NCBI GenBank assembly: GCA_937978655.1
Contig: CALJUX010000047.1
Location: forward strand, 1 to 37,425
DNA: 37,425 nucleotides
Source: an uncultured Chromatiaceae bacterium
GTDB lineage: Bacteria > Pseudomonadota > Gammaproteobacteria > Enterobacterales > Alteromonadaceae
Direction: 5' to 3'
The position numbers were made by a program, and so were the translations under genes. Below are positions 33,446 through 37,425 of this stretch, piece after piece. Under the pieces are notes generated by a model that saw only the letters and a program-made list of their open reading frames with translations, was not told the origin of the DNA and made no database searches. The first letter of the stretch is position 1. Each line of letters opens with the position of its first letter.

Positions 33446-33498
33446 TACAAAAAACATAACTCATGTTATCCCATTGTTTAATAACATTTTATACATCG

Positions 33499-33510
33499 GT
33501 AACCGGTTAC
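33499..33510. promoter_or_regulatory. Second operator type: GTAACCGGTTAC palindrome
   Basis: This perfect 12-bp palindrome with a central CCGG lies between the divergent receptor and GH3 promoters. It looks like a LacI-family operator of a different specificity from the AAGCGCTT sites, as in GntR-type LacI regulators. Confidence 0.55.
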
Positions 33511-33573
33511 ATTATGTACAGCTGCGGCTGGTGATTGTCAGGCACCTGACACAGCCTCTGGCGGAAAAAGCCC

Positions 33574-33602
33574 TTGGCCCGTGCTAAAAACGATGCTATA
33601 TC
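33574..33602 (+). promoter_or_regulatory. Sigma-70 promoter for the GH3 gene
   Basis: TTGGCC (33574-33579) and TATATC (33597-33602) are 17 bp apart, and a TGC extended -10 precedes the latter. The operator begins at the next base. Confidence 0.75.
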
Positions 33603-33616
33603 TGTAAGCGCTTCCA
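33603..33616. promoter_or_regulatory. LacI-type operator at the GH3 promoter
   Basis: TGTAAGCGCTTCCA matches the locus motif with one change in the right half. It abuts the -10 element. Confidence 0.8.
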
Positions 33617-33688
33617 ATTATCCATTTGCCGGCGCTTTGGGCTGCTATATCTGCAGCCGTGCCGGCTGTTGCACGGGGATCTGATTTT

Positions 33689-36235
33689 ATGTTGCCAGCT
33701 TTATTCCAATTCACCGCACTGCCCACGCACCGCCGGTTTGCCCCTGTGGCGCTGGCGGTTACTCTGGCTTTCAGCAGCGCCGCCGCCAATGCCGACACGA
33801 CGCCGGCAAAAGCGCGTGACCTGCAGCGCTGGCCGCAGTTAAGCGCTGCGCTGCCTGTTGACCACAAGCTGGAACAGCGGCTGGAAAAAATCCTTGCCGG
33901 TATGACGCCGGAGCAAAAAATTGCCCAGATGATCCAGCCGGAGATCCGCGACATCAGCGTCGAAGATATGCGCCAATACGGTTTTGGCTCTTACCTCAAT
34001 GGCGGCGGCTCGTTTCCGGCCAATAACAAACACGCCACGCCGGCGGACTGGATCAAACTGGCAGATGCGATGTATCAGGCATCGATTGATGCCAGTCTCG
34101 ACGGCAGCAGTATTCCAACGATGTGGGGCACCGATGCGGTGCACGGCCATAACAACGTCATCGGCGCCACCATTTTTCCGCACAATATTGGCCTTGGCGC
34201 CGCCCGTGACGCCAAACTGATTGAACAAATTGCCCGCGCAACTGCAGTGGAAGTGCGCGCCACCGGCATCGACTGGATTTTTGCACCAACAGTGGCGGTG
34301 CCGCAGGACGACCGCTGGGGCCGCACTTATGAAGGCTACGCCGAAAACCCTGCGCTGGTGCGTGATTATGCCGCCGCCATCGTGCGTGGCCTGCAAGGCG
34401 AACCGGGCCGCGACTTTATGACCGACCACCATGTGATCAGCACCGTCAAACACTTCCTCGGCGACGGTGGCACTGAAGGCGGTGTCGATCAGGGCGACAA
34501 CATCGCCAGCGAACAACAGCTGATTGACATCCACGGCCAGGGTTATGTCGGCGGCCTGCAGGCCGGTGCGCAAACCGTCATGGCGTCTTTTAACAGCTGG
34601 CATGGTGAGAAAAACCACGGCAGCCAATATCTGCTGACCCAAGTGTTAAAACAACGGCTGGGCTTTGACGGCCTGGTGGTCGGTGATTGGAACGGCCACG
34701 GCCAAATTCCGGGCTGTACGAACGAAAACTGCGCCCAGGCTGCCAACGCGGGTTTAGATATTTATATGGTGCCCACAGCTGCCTGGAAGCCGCTGTACCA
34801 CAATCTGCTGGCGCAGCTGAAAAGCGGTGAGATCGCCCAAAGCCGCATCGACGATGCGGTGCGACGCATTTTACGGGTGAAATTACGCGCCGGTTTATTC
34901 GACCGGCCCGGCCCGGCCAAACGGGCTTTATCTGGCAAGACCGCACTGATTGGCGCAGCTGAACATCGCGCCGTGGCGCGGGATGCAGTGCGTAAATCGC
35001 TGGTATTACTGAAGAATAATCAGTCGTTGCTGCCGTTATCGCCCAAAGCCAATATTCTGCTGACCGGCCCCGCGGCGGACGATATCGGTTTACAAAGTGG
35101 CGGCTGGTCCATCAGTTGGCAAGGTACCGGCAATCTGAATAGCGACTTCCCCGGCGGCAGCTCGATTTATCAGGGTTTTGCTGCACAGGTGAAAGCCGCC
35201 GGCGGTCAAATCCACTTGTCCAAAGACGGCAGTTTCCAGCAAAAACCCGATGTAGCAGTAGTGGTATTTGGCGAAGAGCCTTATGCCGAAGGCAACGGTG
35301 ATATCGATAATCTGGAGTTCCAGCGTGGCAATAAAACTGCGTTGGCGTTATTGAAGTCACTGAAACAACAAGGTATTCCGGTAGTCAGTGTGTTCCTGAG
35401 CGGCCGGCCGCTGTGGGTCAATCCGGAGCTTAATCAGTCGGACGCTTTTGTCGCGGCCTGGTTACCGGGCAGTGAAGGCGCCGGCATCGCCGACGTGCTG
35501 CTGAAAACCGCCAGCGGCACAGTGCAATATGACTTCCACGGCAAGTTAAGCTACAGCTGGCCTGCCGATCCAACCCAGTTCACCGTCAATGCGGGCGACG
35601 GTCAGACGCCCCTGCTCCCTTATGGTTTTGGCTTAAGCTACGCCAGCAAAGACAGCGGGCCGGTCAGCAAAATGCTGCCGGAACAAGCCGCCGGCGGCAA
35701 TGGCGCGCAGCTACCTTTGCCATTGTTTGAGCGGGCGGCCAAAGCACCGTGGCAATTCTGGCTGCAAAGCGGCAACCAGATGGCGCCGGTCAGCGCCAAC
35801 GTGCAGACTCTCGGTGACCTCAGCTTTAAATCAACAGACCGGCGGGTGCAGGAAGATAGCCGCGAAATCAGCTTTGGCGGCAACAGCAACAACGCCGTGG
35901 CACTGGCCAGTAACTTCCCGCGCGATTTACGCGGCTATCGCGAAAGTAACGCCGTGCTGGAATTGCAAATCAATCCACTGCAAGCAGTGCAAGGGCTGAA
36001 CTTAAGCCTCGGCTGTGGTGAACAATGTGGTGGTTCTGTTGACCTGACGCCGCAGCTTCAGGGCAAAACCGGCTGGCAGACTCTCAGCATTGACCTCGCC
36101 TGCTTTAAAGGCACCGACTTTGGCAAAATCCAGCAGAGCTTTGTGTTAAGCAGCAAAGCCGCCAACAAAGTGCAGCTCGCCGATATCCGGCTGGTACCGG
36201 GACTGGCCGCTACAGCCAGTTTATCCTGCCGCTAG
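33689..36235 (+). CDS. Secreted GH3 exo-beta-glucosidase (ExoP-like)
   Basis: This 848-residue family 3 glycoside hydrolase has a signal peptide (about residues 15-36, ending ANA) and the two-domain GH3 core. IPTMWGTDAVHGHNN, ATIFPHNIGLGAARD and TVKHFLGDGGTEGG bind substrate, and the nucleophile is Asp333 in VVGDWNGHGQ. An extra C-terminal domain of about 170 residues (SFGGNSNNAVALASNFPRDL onward) fits the ExoP galactose-binding-like domain of Pseudoalteromonas exo-1,3/1,4-beta-glucanase. It probably trims beta-glucans or oligosaccharides outside the cytoplasm. The open frame begins at 33626, but ATG 33689 is chosen for its signal peptide and GGGGAT ribosome site. It is under a LacI operator and divergent from the receptor. 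Confidence 0.94.
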   Translation: MLPALFQFTALPTHRRFAPVALAVTLAFSSAAANADTTPAKARDLQRWPQLSAALPVDHKLEQRLEKILAGMTPEQKIAQMIQPEIRDISVEDMRQYGFGSYLNGGGSFPANNKHATPADWIKLADAMYQASIDASLDGSSIPTMWGTDAVHGHNNVIGATIFPHNIGLGAARDAKLIEQIARATAVEVRATGIDWIFAPTVAVPQDDRWGRTYEGYAENPALVRDYAAAIVRGLQGEPGRDFMTDHHVISTVKHFLGDGGTEGGVDQGDNIASEQQLIDIHGQGYVGGLQAGAQTVMASFNSWHGEKNHGSQYLLTQVLKQRLGFDGLVVGDWNGHGQIPGCTNENCAQAANAGLDIYMVPTAAWKPLYHNLLAQLKSGEIAQSRIDDAVRRILRVKLRAGLFDRPGPAKRALSGKTALIGAAEHRAVARDAVRKSLVLLKNNQSLLPLSPKANILLTGPAADDIGLQSGGWSISWQGTGNLNSDFPGGSSIYQGFAAQVKAAGGQIHLSKDGSFQQKPDVAVVVFGEEPYAEGNGDIDNLEFQRGNKTALALLKSLKQQGIPVVSVFLSGRPLWVNPELNQSDAFVAAWLPGSEGAGIADVLLKTASGTVQYDFHGKLSYSWPADPTQFTVNAGDGQTPLLPYGFGLSYASKDSGPVSKMLPEQAAGGNGAQLPLPLFERAAKAPWQFWLQSGNQMAPVSANVQTLGDLSFKSTDRRVQEDSREISFGGNSNNAVALASNFPRDLRGYRESNAVLELQINPLQAVQGLNLSLGCGEQCGGSVDLTPQLQGKTGWQTLSIDLACFKGTDFGKIQQSFVLSSKAANKVQLADIRLVPGLAATASLSCR

Positions 36236-36253
36236 CGCTATTCGCACTCTACG

Positions 36254-36280
36254 ACAGCGGCTACGGCCGCTGTTTTTTTT
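36254..36280 (+). terminator. Rho-independent terminator after the GH3 gene
   Basis: Stem ACAGCGGC/GCCGCTGT with a TACG tetraloop is followed by a run of T residues. Confidence 0.92.
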
Positions 36281-36446
36281 GCCTGAGGCTATCCGGGTTG
36301 CGACCAAAGTCGCCTTGGCAAGGCAGCTGTCGGACGACAAAATCAAATCGCTCACCTCAAGTCCACCGGCGCAGCGATAGGCAGCCGCAGAAAAAACCGT
36401 TAAGGTACTACTGCGACCAGCACGCATGCAGCTTCAGGGAGGCCAA

Positions 36447-37340
36447 GTGTCACAGAAAACGCAGATTTATCATCGCAGCAGCCTGGCGCTCCTGTGGGAT
36501 CAACGCATGCAGGATGCGCAGGTCGCCTTGTGGCAACAACTGGGCAAACCGGGCTTTTTTGCCGCGGTGCTGGATGTGCTCGAAGCCGTCTGCCCGGTCG
36601 ACTCCAGCGGTCTGCTGGTGTTTTATCGTCAGCAAAAACCGTTAAGTCTGTTGCATCGTTTTCATCCGTTTGACCGCAGTCTGCATGCTGACATTTACTC
36701 CACCGGGCCTTATGCGCTGGACCCGCAATATCAGCTGTTTTTAAAAGGCTGCCCAAGCGGCACTTACTGGCTGGCCGACGTCGCGCCGGATGATTTTTAT
36801 CAAAGCAGTTATTACACCGCGTTTTACAGCAAAATCGGCGTGGCGGACTCTGTCGACGTGCTGTGGCGCATCGACGACAACACCGCGCTGAATTTTTTTA
36901 TGCAGCGCAATATCAACAGCAATACCTTTGCGCGCTCCGACGTGCTGGCACTGAATATGGTGATGCCGGTGCTCGATGCCGCGCTGACGCGCCATCATCA
37001 GCTGGCAACACCACTGCCACTGGCCAATGTCGGCGATCAAACCCATCTGCAGGTCGAAGCAACCTTAAGTAATTTTGCCAGTTCCCTGCTGACCCCGCGG
37101 GAGCGCGACGTATTGTGGTATCTGCTGCGTGGTTATTCCTCAGCCCTGACGGCGGAGAAATTACAAACCTCGGACGGCACGGTCAAAATCCATCGCAAGA
37201 ACATTTACCGCAAACTGGAGATTGGCTCGCAAGCCGAGTTATTCTCTTTATTTATCAATTGCATCCCCTTCGCCCGCCCCGGCCTGCCGGAAGATCCGCT
37301 GCATAGTTATCAGCAGGCACAAGAGCACCATATAGTTTAA
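36447..37340 (+). CDS. LuxR-family helix-turn-helix regulator
   Basis: The 297-residue protein ends in a LuxR-type DNA-binding domain (about residues 213-275): LLTPRERDVLWYLLRGYSS, then TAEKLQTSDGTVKIHRKNIYRKL, the standard GerE-fold motif. The N-terminal 200 residues are a soluble domain rich in aromatics (DDFYQSSYYTAFYSKIGVADSVDVLW), with no receiver phosphorylation site and no clear match to autoinducer-binding domains. The input is therefore unknown. A GTG at 36447 with AGGGAGG just upstream is preferred over the ATG at 36426, which lacks a ribosome site. It follows the GH3 terminator and is probably independent of the LacI regulon. Confidence 0.85.
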   Translation: MSQKTQIYHRSSLALLWDQRMQDAQVALWQQLGKPGFFAAVLDVLEAVCPVDSSGLLVFYRQQKPLSLLHRFHPFDRSLHADIYSTGPYALDPQYQLFLKGCPSGTYWLADVAPDDFYQSSYYTAFYSKIGVADSVDVLWRIDDNTALNFFMQRNINSNTFARSDVLALNMVMPVLDAALTRHHQLATPLPLANVGDQTHLQVEATLSNFASSLLTPRERDVLWYLLRGYSSALTAEKLQTSDGTVKIHRKNIYRKLEIGSQAELFSLFINCIPFARPGLPEDPLHSYQQAQEHHIV

Positions 37341-37425
37341 TAAGCGAACAGCAGAGCAGCCTGAAATTGCCTCAGGCAAGGCGACACAGCGAAGGAATAG
37401 TGACGCTCTTTCGAGCTGTGGCAAT
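37341..37425. repeat. Possible intergenic repeat cut by the window end
   Basis: The final 85 bases hold no gene. They contain CACAGC/GCTGTG arms (37385-37390 with 37415-37420) around an imperfect hairpin, and a small CCTGA/TCAGG-type repeat upstream. The composition resembles interspersed elements I recall from Alteromonadales genomes, but a second copy is not present in this window. Confidence 0.3.

Noticed and set aside
33290..33457. N-terminal extension of the TonB-dependent receptor
   Set aside because: The extra codons cover the promoter and operator of the same gene. The ATG at 33289 has a ribosome site and begins a proper signal peptide.
33626..33688. Upstream TTG start for the GH3 gene
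   Set aside because: It would begin 10 bases past the operator and place a non-signal segment before the real signal peptide.

Overview
The window looks like chromosomal DNA of a marine or freshwater gammaproteobacterium of the Alteromonadales/Chromatiales type, closest in flavour to Rheinheimera and relatives. The clues are a Tat-exported HiPIP, an E. coli-like core set (ppnN, nhaR, yccA, dbpA, folM), a large TonB-dependent receptor of the Xanthomonas/Caulobacter type, and a tryptophan-halogenase/SapC/cupin gene set. This assignment is inference from gene content. The first 47 bases are not genomic: they match the Illumina TruSeq read-2 adapter preceded by an index-like stretch. The left edge is therefore an assembly end with untrimmed adapter.

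Left half (about 300-19300): mostly housekeeping genes on the plus strand. These are a GGDEF diguanylate cyclase, the nucleosidase PpnN, a DUF3192 protein followed by a poorly recognisable 559-residue protein (possibly HDOD-like), NAD-type isocitrate dehydrogenase, and a methyl-accepting chemotaxis protein that converges on nhaR. yccA is divergent from nhaR, and then come an exported S33-type hydrolase, the DEAD-box helicase dbpA and an unusual membrane-anchored class-3 lipase fusion. The strand then switches. On the minus strand are an HExxH protein coupled to folM, a HiPIP, a VOC protein overlapping hppD (4-hydroxyphenylpyruvate dioxygenase), and an orphan solute-binding protein.

Right half (about 19400-36300): a beta-glucoside utilisation locus. 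On the minus strand are an exported SMP-30/gluconolactonase-like protein, a GalR/LacI-type regulator, a GPH-family sugar transporter and a cytoplasmic GH1 beta-glucosidase. Next is a tight five-gene operon (tryptophan-halogenase-like B, SapC, cupin/JmjC-like, tryptophan-halogenase-like A, DUF6445-type 2OG-Fe oxygenase), with a TonB-dependent receptor upstream of it. A secreted GH3 exo-glucosidase is divergent from the receptor. Three promoters (GH1, receptor, GH3) share one architecture: a -35/-10 pair with a 17-bp spacer and, 0-4 bp downstream of the -10, a 14-bp palindrome of the form TGnAAGCGCTTnCA. I infer that the LacI-family protein in the locus represses all three. The working model is that oligosaccharides released or trimmed by GH3 cross the outer membrane through the receptor, are imported by the GPH carrier and are hydrolysed by GH1. 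The halogenase/oxygenase operon is a conserved but functionally unexplained companion, and it is the best candidate here for an undescribed system.

The right edge holds a LuxR-type regulator and the start of what looks like an intergenic repeat cut by the window end. No tRNA, rRNA, CRISPR array, insertion sequence or phage gene was seen.
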